A stretch of 64,000 nt of DNA from Fluviicola chungangensis (GTDB lineage Bacteria > Bacteroidota > Bacteroidia > Flavobacteriales_D > Crocinitomicaceae): positions 61,189 to 125,188 of the forward strand of contig NZ_VLPL01000012.1 of the NCBI RefSeq assembly GCF_007558725.1. Reading direction: 5' to 3'. Under the pieces are notes generated by a model. The model was not told the DNA's origin and did no database searches. It worked only from the letters and a program-made list of their open reading frames with translations. Made by a program: the position numbers and the translations under genes. Below are positions 43,276 through 51,249 of the stretch, piece by piece; the first letter of the stretch is position 1, and every line of letters starts with the position of its first letter.

Positions 43276-45084
43276 ATGGCTGAAAGTACTAACAAACTAA
43301 AAAAGTTCTACAACTGGATCTTACTCGGAATCATTGTTGGAGTTGTCGTCTTCCTGAACATTATCGGAACATTCCTTTATTCGCGGATCGACATGACCGA
43401 AGACGAACGTTATTCGCTTTCATCCGGCTCCATCGGCTTTTTGGAAAAAATGAAAGAAGATGGCAAGAAAAACAATAAAGTCAACCGCTTATACCTGAAA
43501 ATTTACCTCGAAGGAAAACTTCCCGCCGAGATCAAACGTTTCCGGAATGCCATTGAAGATAAACTAGCCGAGTTTAAAGAAATCGCGGGTGACCGGATTG
43601 AATACGAATTCATTGATCCCCTGGAAGGAACAGAAGCTGAACAGAAGAGTTTGTTCCAAATTCTTTACAATAAAGGAAACGGAATTATTCCATTGGAAAT
43701 CGTTTACCAAAAAGACGGTTCCCAAACCCAAATGACCTTGTGGCCAGGAGCAGAAATCGAATACGAAGGATTTACAAAAAATTACGTGCAGCTACTGCCT
43801 GGTTCACCCCAGGGACAGCCGGCTCAATTGTCGAAAGAATTCTCTGAAACAACGATACAAAACTCGATCAACAACCTGGAATACATGTTGATCTCTGCTT
43901 TGAGAAGAACCATCCAGAAACAAAAACCACGGATTGCTTTCATTGGCGGACATGGAGAACTGCGTTTTGCAGAAACTCAGCGCGTCCGATCCCTGCTGGA
44001 ACCGTATTATTCTGTCGAAGATGTCGTCATGAAGGATTCGTTAAAAGCACTGGACGGGTTTACCGGGGCGATTATTGCAAGACCCCGAACAGCTTATTCG
44101 GATAAAGACCTGTACATTTTAGACCAGTTTGTTATGCGCGGAGGAAGACTCATGTGCTTCTTCGACAAACTGACTTTTCCGCAGGATTCTCTGAACCGTA
44201 CAGGAATGGTAAGCACCGTACGAACAGAACTTGGGCTGGATAAACTATTGTTTGATTACGGGATTAAAACGAACGACAATTATGTTATGGACGTTCGCTG
44301 CTCACCTATCCAGACACCATTTGCAAAGCAAAGCCTGCTACCCTGGTTCTTTTATGTCGCAGCAACTCCTACGAAACATCCGATCGCACGAAATATTGAA
44401 CCGGTGATGCTTCGGTATGTGTCACAGATCCAATTGATTCCGGGTGAAAGCAGGTTGGTTTCACCGATTCTGACAAGCTCAACCAATTCCAGAGTAACCG
44501 GTATGGCACCACTCATAAGCCTGGCAATGCCGATGAATTACGGTAAAGTACCAATTTTGGCAGATAACCCGACATCCGAAAACAACAAAATTTGTCTTGC
44601 AGGAATGTCGGAAGGGAAATTTGATTCGCATTTCAAAAACCGTCTGACGGATGAATTTGCTAAAAATCCGGAATCCGGTTTCCTTGCAGGAAGTATGGAA
44701 GAAGGGAAAGTACTCGTTGTTGCAAACGGTTCTTTCATCGCCAATTATTACGATTCGATGCCAAGCAAAACCGGTCAGATGATGTATCGTCCGATTTCTT
44801 TCAACAACCTGCGCTACGATGAGGTCATGGCCCAAATGCGCATGCAGCCGTTGATCTACGGAAACCAGGAATTCTTCCAAAACATGGTCGATTATATGAT
44901 GGGAGATATCTCGGTACTGGATATCCGAAGCAAACAGATCGATATCCATCCGATTGACAAAGAAAAGATCAAAGATCAGCGTACGAAGTACATGTTAATC
45001 AATATTGTTCTTCCTTCCCTGCTCATTATTTTATTAGCAATTTTATTATTCTACTTGCGTAAACGCCGTTACGCACGTTCTTAG
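43276..45084 (+). CDS. gldG: gliding-motility ABC transporter subunit GldG
   Basis: The 602-residue protein has an N-terminal anchor (WILLGIIVGVVVFLNIIGTF). A large soluble domain follows with DERYSLSSGSIGFLEKM and IEYEFIDPLEGTEAEQKSLF, and RIAFIGGHGELRFAETQRVR in the DUF4350-like region. A C-terminal helix (YMLINIVLPSLLIILLAILL) with a basic tail closes the protein. This is the GldG layout, and it lies 4 bases after gldF and 4 bases before the next gene. With GldF it forms the membrane part of the gliding ABC complex. The soluble part is presumably periplasmic. Confidence 0.92.
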   Translation: MAESTNKLKKFYNWILLGIIVGVVVFLNIIGTFLYSRIDMTEDERYSLSSGSIGFLEKMKEDGKKNNKVNRLYLKIYLEGKLPAEIKRFRNAIEDKLAEFKEIAGDRIEYEFIDPLEGTEAEQKSLFQILYNKGNGIIPLEIVYQKDGSQTQMTLWPGAEIEYEGFTKNYVQLLPGSPQGQPAQLSKEFSETTIQNSINNLEYMLISALRRTIQKQKPRIAFIGGHGELRFAETQRVRSLLEPYYSVEDVVMKDSLKALDGFTGAIIARPRTAYSDKDLYILDQFVMRGGRLMCFFDKLTFPQDSLNRTGMVSTVRTELGLDKLLFDYGIKTNDNYVMDVRCSPIQTPFAKQSLLPWFFYVAATPTKHPIARNIEPVMLRYVSQIQLIPGESRLVSPILTSSTNSRVTGMAPLISLAMPMNYGKVPILADNPTSENNKICLAGMSEGKFDSHFKNRLTDEFAKNPESGFLAGSMEEGKVLVVANGSFIANYYDSMPSKTGQMMYRPISFNNLRYDEVMAQMRMQPLIYGNQEFFQNMVDYMMGDISVLDIRSKQIDIHPIDKEKIKDQRTKYMLINIVLPSLLIILLAILLFYLRKRRYARS

Positions 45085-45088
45085 TCAT

Positions 45089-46126
45089 ATGAAAAGAATT
45101 ATCATCATTATTTTAGGAATCGCACTTCTTGTGGGATTAGGAATTTTCACTTCTCAATTAATCAGTAAAAAAGGGAAGTCTGATGAACAGCTCGCTGCTT
45201 TTAACTTCGAAATAAAAGACACCGCATCAGTCAATAAAATAATTATTACCGAACCAAACGGAATGGAAATGACTTTGGTCCGCAATGGAAGTACCTGGAC
45301 AGACGACAAGGGACAATGCGTTCAGCCTGTGCTTGTCTTTAATATCCTTGAAGCACTTTACAATGTGCGTTTCAAAGGGTACATTCCTGAAAACTCGATG
45401 AAAACAGTCATCAACCGCATCTCCACACTTGGCATTAAGGTTCAGTATTTCCAAAATGACAACTGGAGTAAAACCTGGTATATCGGGGGATCCACTTCAG
45501 ACCATCACGGAACTTACATGCTGATAGAATCCGCAGAAGCAGGAAAAAGTGACTTGCCTGTAATTGCCGAAATTAAAGGTATGAAGGGAATTATCGAACC
45601 GCGATTCTTTGCCGACCCCAGAAAGTGGCAGTGCTCCGGAATTTTTGCTTACCAGATGGAAGAAATCGCCGAAGTCAATGTAAAATTCACCGGGAGACCG
45701 GACAGAAGCTTCGAAGTACGAAAAATCAAGAAGGACTATTTGGTAAAATTCGGAGGGAAGTACCTGACCAGTCTGGATACCAACATGGTCTATCGTTACT
45801 TGTTGAATTTCAAGCGAATCAACTTCGAGAACCCGAATTACGAATTGAACGACAAACAATTGGACAGCCTGAAAAGATCCACTCCGTTTTGTGAACTGAA
45901 AATTCGTACAACCAAAGGTGAAAAGAAAAAATTACGCATGTTCCGAATCAAAGCGACCGGCGATCCGGAAGTGGATGATTTTGGAGATCAGGCGACTTAC
46001 GATATTAACAGATTCTGGTGCGAACTACCCGACGGACAAGTCGTTAAATGCCAGTATTTCGTCTTTAACCCTTTAATCATGGGGCATATCTATTTCAATC
46101 CGAACAGGTACGCAACCACCCAATAG
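45089..46126 (+). CDS. DUF4340-like anchored protein
   Basis: The 345-residue protein has one anchor helix at residues 3-24 (RIIIIILGIALLVGLGIFTS). The soluble part is rich in beta strands and resembles DUF4340: NKIIITEPNGMEMTLVRNGS, TWYIGGSTSDHHGTYMLIE, RFFADPRKWQCSGIFAYQ. It is 4 bases after gldG and clearly co-transcribed, and DUF4340 proteins commonly accompany gldF/gldG-like ABC genes. A role in the same complex is likely but not shown. The gene ends about 100 bases before dnaN. Confidence 0.85.
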   Translation: MKRIIIIILGIALLVGLGIFTSQLISKKGKSDEQLAAFNFEIKDTASVNKIIITEPNGMEMTLVRNGSTWTDDKGQCVQPVLVFNILEALYNVRFKGYIPENSMKTVINRISTLGIKVQYFQNDNWSKTWYIGGSTSDHHGTYMLIESAEAGKSDLPVIAEIKGMKGIIEPRFFADPRKWQCSGIFAYQMEEIAEVNVKFTGRPDRSFEVRKIKKDYLVKFGGKYLTSLDTNMVYRYLLNFKRINFENPNYELNDKQLDSLKRSTPFCELKIRTTKGEKKKLRMFRIKATGDPEVDDFGDQATYDINRFWCELPDGQVVKCQYFVFNPLIMGHIYFNPNRYATTQ

Positions 46127-46194
46127 GTTAATATCTCGTTGAAAACTGTCAGGAAAGAGTTGGATTTTCAAAGATTCATCGCTTGAATAATTGG

Positions 46195-46202
46195 TATATT
46201 TG
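46195..46202 (+). promoter_or_regulatory. -7-like TATATTTG box of dnaN
   Basis: This is an exact TAnnTTTG match 22 bases ahead of the dnaN ATG. No -33 TTG at standard spacing was found. Confidence 0.4.
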
Positions 46203-46224
46203 TTCTCGTAAATAACCAATCAGT

Positions 46225-47343
46225 ATGAATTTTATCGTATCCAGTACGAATTTACTACGTCATCTTCAAAGCATCAGCGGTGTTTTAAGCACAAGTAATA
46301 CGCTACCGATCCTTGACAATTTCTTGTTCAACATTTCGGACAGTCAATTGATTATTTCTGCTTCAGACCTCGAAACAACGATGCAGACGACCATGGAAGT
46401 AGAGGCAACCGATTCCGGCAAAGTAGCCATTCCGGCTAAAATGCTTTTGGACGTATTGAAAAACCTTCCGGACCAACCGTGTACATTCAAAATCGATCCG
46501 GCTTCTTTCGGAGTGGAGATCGTTTACGATAACGGTAAATCAAAAATGGTCGGATTCAATGGCGAAGAGTTCCCTAAAACTCCGGCGATTGAAAACAGCA
46601 CCAGCATTCGTATCTCAGGCGAAATCATTTCAAGCGCCATTAACAAAACGCTTTTTGCGGCAGGAAATGATGATTTACGCCCGGTAATGAGCGGTATGTA
46701 CTGTCAATTCAGTCCTTCGGATATCACGTTTGTCGCTACGGATGCTCACAAATTGGTTCGTTACCGCAGAACAGATGGTCAGGCTACAGGTGGTTCGGCA
46801 TTCATTCTTCCGAAAAAACCGTTGAATTTGCTGAAGTCGAATTTACGCGGCGATGAAGAAGTTCAGGTAGAATACACGGACTCCAATGCAATTTTCACCT
46901 TCAACGATATCGTTTTGATGTGTCGTTTGATCGACGGAAAATACCCGAATTACGAAGCCGTAATTCCAAAAGAAAATCCAAACATTCTGATCGTTGATCG
47001 TTTGCAATTCTTAGGAGCTATCAAACGTGTTTCCATCTTTGCCAATAAAACAACGCACCAGGTGAAACTAAAAATTGCCGGAAGCGAATTGAATATTTCC
47101 GCAGAAGATTTGGATTTCTCGAACGAAGCAAACGAGCGATTAACCTGTAACTATGACGGAACGGACATTGAGATCGCATTCAACAGCAGGTTCTTAATGG
47201 AAATGCTGAATAACATCGATGCGCCGGAAGTGAAGATCGCTATGAGCGAACCAAGCAGAGCAGGTTTATTAATGCCGAATACATCCGACAATGAGCATGA
47301 GGACATTTTGATGCTGGTGATGCCCGTCATGATAAATAGATAG
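46225..47343 (+). CDS. dnaN: DNA polymerase III beta subunit (sliding clamp)
   Basis: This protein forms the ring-shaped clamp that tethers replicative polymerase to DNA. The 372-residue length and three-domain clamp pattern fit. Segments include MNFIVSSTNLLRHLQSISGV, VFSGVDMECT-like residues in the first domain, RPVMSGMYCQFSPSDITFVA and THQVKLKIAGSELNISAEDL. The C-terminus is DNEHEDILMLVMPVMI, close to the family consensus YLVMPM ending. It is separated from the gliding operon by its own -7-like box. A palindromic terminator follows at 47365. Confidence 0.95.
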   Translation: MNFIVSSTNLLRHLQSISGVLSTSNTLPILDNFLFNISDSQLIISASDLETTMQTTMEVEATDSGKVAIPAKMLLDVLKNLPDQPCTFKIDPASFGVEIVYDNGKSKMVGFNGEEFPKTPAIENSTSIRISGEIISSAINKTLFAAGNDDLRPVMSGMYCQFSPSDITFVATDAHKLVRYRRTDGQATGGSAFILPKKPLNLLKSNLRGDEEVQVEYTDSNAIFTFNDIVLMCRLIDGKYPNYEAVIPKENPNILIVDRLQFLGAIKRVSIFANKTTHQVKLKIAGSELNISAEDLDFSNEANERLTCNYDGTDIEIAFNSRFLMEMLNNIDAPEVKIAMSEPSRAGLLMPNTSDNEHEDILMLVMPVMINR

Positions 47344-47364
47344 TAATCAATACATTATAAAACG

Positions 47365-47397
47365 CGAGGACGGAAAATTTTCCGTCCTCGTCTTTTT
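47365..47397 (+). terminator. palindromic terminator of dnaN
   Basis: CGAGGACGGAAAA and its exact complement are joined without a loop and followed by TCTTTTTT. The core is the same family as the terminators at 21352 and 32755. Confidence 0.85.
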
Positions 47398-47439
47398 TGG
47401 CACGAATTTTATTATGCTCTAATTATAAAATTCAAAGTC

Positions 47440-48186
47440 ATGAAAAAGATTTACTTCACATTCGCACTCGTACTTTTAACTTGTACACTCGCACATGCTT
47501 CTGAATTCATTTTGCGGGTGAACAGAAAAGGACAATTCATTGTTAGCGCCTCTAATCAAACGCAAACAAATAACATCAACACCTACCAATTTTATAATTT
47601 GTACGGCGGAAGCACACAAGTCAAAGTCGTTGACAAATGGAGCGGTCAGGTGATTTTCAAAAACTACCTGAACATCCCGGATAATACTCAACTGGTAGCA
47701 GAACTGGATAATTACGGAACACTTACCATTGTTGCCAGCAATCTGCTGGGGAATTCAACAGGCGGTTGGAGCGGAAACGGAAATGTCGGAACGGTAAACT
47801 ATGGTAACAACGGAAACGGTTATTACGGCGGAGGCTATCAAAACAACCACTGCGGAACGTATACGAACTACCAGGGCGACGGGTATTACAATCAAGGTCA
47901 AAGCGCAAACAACCAATATTTCAGCCAATTCCTAAGCAGTTTGAAAGCTGAAAGCTTCGACAGTAACCGGTTGCAAAATGCGAAGGTATATGCATCCAAA
48001 ATGAATTTGTCTGCGAACCAGATTAAAGACATTGCTGCAACCTTTACTTTCGACAGCAACCGGCTTGATTGGGCAAAAGCGGCATACGCCAGCTGTTATG
48101 ACAAAGCAAACTACTTTCTGTTACGAGAAACATTTACATTTTCTTCGAACTACAGTGATTTACAAGATTATATAAGCGTTCAATAG
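47440..48186 (+). CDS. DUF4476-type secreted protein
   Basis: The 248-residue protein has a signal peptide ending at LAHAS. A middle region rich in Gly, Asn and Tyr spans about residues 105-155 (NYGNNGNGYYGGGYQNNHCG). The C-terminal segment is a helical repeat with FSQFLSSLKAESFDSNRLQN and IAATFTFDSNRLDWAKAAYA; the FDSNRL repeat and its spacing mark the DUF4476 domain. The function of this domain is unknown. It is probably periplasmic or surface exposed. A terminator lies at 48239. Confidence 0.85.
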   Translation: MKKIYFTFALVLLTCTLAHASEFILRVNRKGQFIVSASNQTQTNNINTYQFYNLYGGSTQVKVVDKWSGQVIFKNYLNIPDNTQLVAELDNYGTLTIVASNLLGNSTGGWSGNGNVGTVNYGNNGNGYYGGGYQNNHCGTYTNYQGDGYYNQGQSANNQYFSQFLSSLKAESFDSNRLQNAKVYASKMNLSANQIKDIAATFTFDSNRLDWAKAAYASCYDKANYFLLRETFTFSSNYSDLQDYISVQ

Positions 48187-48238
48187 AGCAACCCTGTTTT
48201 GATGAATTCATCAAAATTTAAATCCAAAACCAATCCGG

Positions 48239-48275
48239 AAATGTCGAACTTTTTAGGTTCGACATTTCTATTTTA
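48239..48275 (+). terminator. intrinsic terminator
   Basis: AAATGTCGAAC and GTTCGACATTT pair around a 7-base loop and are followed by CTATTTTA, 50 bases after the DUF4476 gene stop. Confidence 0.8.
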
Positions 48276-48372
48276 GAGTGTCTTCTCAAAGCTTTTAATT
48301 TCCTGGCACACAGAAATTCTTCAAGAATAAAAGGAGCCTCCTCAACATAGCAATAAATTGACCAAAAATCAC

Positions 48373-48380
48373 TATCTTTG
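48373..48380 (+). promoter_or_regulatory. -7-like TATCTTTG box of paaA
   Basis: This is an exact TAnnTTTG match 18 bases before the paaA ATG at 48399. Confidence 0.45.
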
Positions 48381-48398
48381 ACTCTCATAACTAGCTAT

Positions 48399-49346
48399 AT
48401 GAAAGAACATAATTTAGCCGATTTAGAGGCTGCGTTTAATGAAAAATTAAAGCAGGATATTCGCATTGAACCGAAGGACTGGATGCCGGATGCTTATCGA
48501 AAAACATTGATTCGTCAGATATCTCAGCATGCGCATTCTGAAATTGTCGGAATGCTCCCGGAAGGAAACTGGATCACGCGTGCTCCGAATTTGAGACGTA
48601 AAGCTGTTTTATTGGCGAAAGTTCAGGATGAAGCCGGTCATGGACAATATTTATACAGTGCAATGGAAACATTGGGTGCTTCCCGCGAGGAAAGCATCGA
48701 TGATATGCACACCGGTAAAGCCAAATACTCTTCGATCTTTAATTATCCGACTTTAACCTGGGCCGACATGGGGGCAGTGGGTTGGTTGGTTGACGGAGCT
48801 GCTATTATGAACCAGGTTCCGCTATGCAGAACCTCTTATGGTCCGTATGCACGTGCAATGGTTCGTATCTGTAAAGAAGAATCGTTTCATCAACGACAGG
48901 GATATGAAATCATGTGTACCTTAATGAAGGGTTCCGAAGAGCAAAAAGCGATGGCCCAGGATGCATTGAACCGTTTTTGGTGGCCGGCACTGATGATGTT
49001 CGGACCAAGTGATGCGGATTCAACTCATACACAACAATCCATTGATTGGAAAATCAAAAGACATACAAACGATGAACTGCGTCAGATGTTTGTTGATGCC
49101 ACAGTTCCGCAAGCTGAATTGATCGGGTTAACGATTCCTGATAAGGACTTGAAATGGAATGAAGAAAGAGGACATTATGACTTCGGCGAAATCAACTGGG
49201 ATGAATTCTGGCAGGTGGTTAGCGGGAACGGGCCATGTAACGCCGAGCGGATTGCGACCCGGTTGAAAGCCAAAGAAGATGGTATGTGGGTCCGGGAAGC
49301 TGCAATGGCACATGCCGAAAAGAAAAAAGCAAAAAAAGCATCTTAA
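48399..49346 (+). CDS. paaA: phenylacetyl-CoA epoxidase subunit A
   Basis: This is the catalytic di-iron subunit of the multicomponent 1,2-epoxidase that activates phenylacetyl-CoA. The ATG at 48399 ([20 protein letters not shown]) gives 315 residues; the TTG at 48378 is rejected. Motifs are [38 protein letters not shown] (Glu/His ligands), [20 protein letters not shown] and [16 protein letters not shown] (ExxH). The following genes, with short gaps, are paaB, paaC and paaD. The reductase paaE is not in this operon but occurs twice at 60.0-62.2 kb. Confidence 0.95.
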   Translation: MKEHNLADLEAAFNEKLKQDIRIEPKDWMPDAYRKTLIRQISQHAHSEIVGMLPEGNWITRAPNLRRKAVLLAKVQDEAGHGQYLYSAMETLGASREESIDDMHTGKAKYSSIFNYPTLTWADMGAVGWLVDGAAIMNQVPLCRTSYGPYARAMVRICKEESFHQRQGYEIMCTLMKGSEEQKAMAQDALNRFWWPALMMFGPSDADSTHTQQSIDWKIKRHTNDELRQMFVDATVPQAELIGLTIPDKDLKWNEERGHYDFGEINWDEFWQVVSGNGPCNAERIATRLKAKEDGMWVREAAMAHAEKKKAKKAS

Positions 49347-49357
49347 AAATATACACA

Positions 49358-49645
49358 ATGGCAGGAAAAGATTGGCCTTTATGGGAGGTTTTTATTAGAA
49401 GTAAAGTAGGTTTGAACCACAAGCACGTAGGTAGTATTCACGCTGCAGATGCGGAAATGGCTGTTGAAAATGCACGTGATGTGTATACCAGACGCAGTGA
49501 AGGAATTTCGATTTGGGTAGTTGAGTCTTCCCAGATTTTTGCTTCGGATCCGGCAGATTCTGATGCATTATTCGAACCTGCAAACACTAAAATCTATCGT
49601 CATCCTACTTTTTATGAAGTTCCGGATGGTGTAGGACACATGTAA
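49358..49645 (+). CDS. paaB: phenylacetyl-CoA epoxidase subunit B
   Basis: The ATG at 49358 (MAGKDWPLWEVFIRSKVGLN) gives 95 residues, the family length; an upstream frame to 49286 overlaps paaA and is not used. The small PaaB subunit stabilises the PaaAC core. Visible motifs are WPLWEVFIRSKVGLNHKHVG, HAADAEMAVENARDVYTRRS and SIWVVESSQIFASDPAD. It lies 11 bases after paaA and about 90 bases before paaC; the spacer holds AGAC/GTCT degenerate repeats. Confidence 0.93.
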   Translation: MAGKDWPLWEVFIRSKVGLNHKHVGSIHAADAEMAVENARDVYTRRSEGISIWVVESSQIFASDPADSDALFEPANTKIYRHPTFYEVPDGVGHM

Positions 49646-49732
49646 AATATTTAGACATAAGACTATAGACAAAAGGCTTCAGACCAAGCATTTGTCTTTC
49701 GTCTCAAGTCTTCTGTCTTAAGTCTTTAAAAA
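49646..49732. repeat. degenerate AGAC/GTCT repeat between paaB and paaC
   Basis: Imperfect copies of AGACTATAGAC, TTTGTCTTTCGTC and TCAAGTCTTCTGTC alternate in both orientations and can fold into a weak stem. The same word class lies at 4540-4623. Confidence 0.5.
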
Positions 49733-50485
49733 ATGAAAAACAGCTTATTTACATATACCTTACGCATAGCTGATGACAGCTTGATTCTGGGACAGCGTCT
49801 TTCGGAATGGTGCGGTCACGGCCCAATTATTGAAGAAGATATCGCTCTAACCAATATTGCATTGGATTTGATCGGGCAGGCAACCAGTTTATTGGAATAT
49901 GCAGCTCAGGTTGAGGGCAAAGGAAGAAATGCGGATGATTTGGCATTCCTGCGATTCGAAAACCAGTACTTCAACACCCAATTGGTCGAACAAAAAAACG
50001 GCGATTTTGCAGTAACCATGGTTCGTCAGTGGATTTTTGACACGTTCAGACTTCCATTTTATGAGGCCCTGCAGCATTCAGCAGACAAGCAACTTGCTGC
50101 TATTGCAGAAAAGTCCCTGAAAGAAACCAAGTACCACTGGAAACATTCATCCGAATGGATTATCCGAATGGGAGACGGAACGGAAGAATCAGCCAAACGC
50201 GTGAACGATGCATTACAGTTGCTTTGGAAATTCTCAGACGAATTGTTCTTTATGGATGATGTGGATCGGGAATTAATGTCCCAGGGGATAGCCATTGATT
50301 TGGAGTCACTTCGTCCGGCGTTCAATGAACGTATTCAATTTGTTTTACAGCAGGCAACGCTTCAATTACCAGACTCCAAGTGGAAACTAAACGGTGGAAG
50401 AGTTGGAAGACATACGGAGCATTTCGGTCATTTATTGGCAGAAATGCAATACATGCAGCGCGCTTATCCGAATATGGAATGGTAA
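49733..50485 (+). CDS. paaC: phenylacetyl-CoA epoxidase subunit C
   Basis: The structural partner of PaaA in the epoxidase has a ferritin-like helical fold but lacks a functional metal site in known family members. The 250-residue protein has NSLFTYTLRIADDSLILGQR, LSEWCGHGPIIEEDIALTNI and ALDLIGQATSLLEYAAQVEG. DFAVTMVRQWIFDTFRLPFY and WKHSSEWIIRMGDGTEESAK follow. The gene ends with a TAA at 50483-50485 that overlaps the start of paaD by 7 bases, indicating translational coupling. Confidence 0.94.
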   Translation: MKNSLFTYTLRIADDSLILGQRLSEWCGHGPIIEEDIALTNIALDLIGQATSLLEYAAQVEGKGRNADDLAFLRFENQYFNTQLVEQKNGDFAVTMVRQWIFDTFRLPFYEALQHSADKQLAAIAEKSLKETKYHWKHSSEWIIRMGDGTEESAKRVNDALQLLWKFSDELFFMDDVDRELMSQGIAIDLESLRPAFNERIQFVLQQATLQLPDSKWKLNGGRVGRHTEHFGHLLAEMQYMQRAYPNMEW

Positions 50486-50967
50486 GCGAAACTGCCATAT
50501 GGAGTTATTTGGAAGAAGTACCGGACCCGGAAGTGCCGGTGCTTTCTGTTATTGATCTGGGGATTGTACGGGCTGTAAAAGTCATTTCGGATACGGAGGT
50601 TGAAGTAACTATTACCCCAACCTATTCAGGCTGTCCGGCGATGAATTATATTGAAAAGAATATCCGGGAAGTACTGATTGAAAAGGGAATGAAAACCGTT
50701 CGATTCCATACCGCACTTTCACCTGCCTGGACTACGGACTGGATGAGCGAAGCCGGTAAAAAGAAGTTGCTGGCTTATGGAATTGCTCCCCCAGTAAATG
50801 AAGCCGATAAACTGACATTGTTTGGGGAATCTCCGGTTGTCAAATGTCCTCAATGTGGTTCAGAAAACACGAAAATGCTAAGCCAATTCGGGAGTACCGC
50901 TTGTAAAGCACTTTATCAGTGCAACGATTGCCTGGAACCTTTCGACTATTTCAAATGTCTGAGATAA
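50479..50967 (+). CDS. paaD: phenylacetyl-CoA epoxidase subunit D
   Basis: The ATG at 50479 (MVSETAIWSYLEEVPDPEVP) gives 162 residues; the longer upstream frame lies inside paaC and is not used. PaaD has an MIP18-like domain (LSVIDLGIVRAVKVISDTEV, PTYSGCPAMNYIEKNIREVL) and a C-terminal Cys-rich tail with CPQCGSENTK, FGSTACKALYQCNDC. Together these match PaaD/PaaJ proteins thought to help load the iron of the epoxidase. It ends the paaABCD unit; a gap of about 280 bases follows before the adhesin gene. Confidence 0.94.
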   Translation: MVSETAIWSYLEEVPDPEVPVLSVIDLGIVRAVKVISDTEVEVTITPTYSGCPAMNYIEKNIREVLIEKGMKTVRFHTALSPAWTTDWMSEAGKKKLLAYGIAPPVNEADKLTLFGESPVVKCPQCGSENTKMLSQFGSTACKALYQCNDCLEPFDYFKCLR

Positions 50968-51072
50968 TTTCAAAAATTAACCTCTTTTGACCAATGTGTT
51001 ATTTGTAAGTTACGCTTAGTAGCTGACTGTATTCAACTAGTACATTATCAAATATTTATTCTCTTAAATGCG

Positions 51073-51080
51073 TATATTTG
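51073..51080 (+). promoter_or_regulatory. -7-like TATATTTG box
   Basis: This is an exact TAnnTTTG match. The distance to the ATG of the adhesin gene at 51246 is about 165 bases, leaving room for a long leader. Confidence 0.4.
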
Positions 51081-51108
51081 CGGCGATTGATTAATCGACT
51101 GCACATTT

Positions 51109-51249
51109 ATGAAGAAAAGATGTCCCTTTATGCAAGTTATTGATTTGCTGCAGAGTGAGTTATCACAAGGCCATCTTTCAACGCGTTCAGATCTTCAATT
51201 CACCATCTCTTGCTCTTCACATTCTGAACTTAATTTTTTCAACTTATGA
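51109..51249 (+). CDS. possible 46-codon leader frame
   Basis: An ATG at 51109 opens a 46-codon frame (MKKRCPFMQVIDLLQ) in the leader of the adhesin gene. Its TGA at 51247-51249 overlaps the ATG of the large gene at 51246 in an ATGA arrangement. The composition is not strongly coding and no homology is known to me, so it may be chance; the precise overlap is the only reason to list it. Confidence 0.25.
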   Translation: MKKRCPFMQVIDLLQSELSQGHLSTRSDLQFTISCSSHSELNFFNL

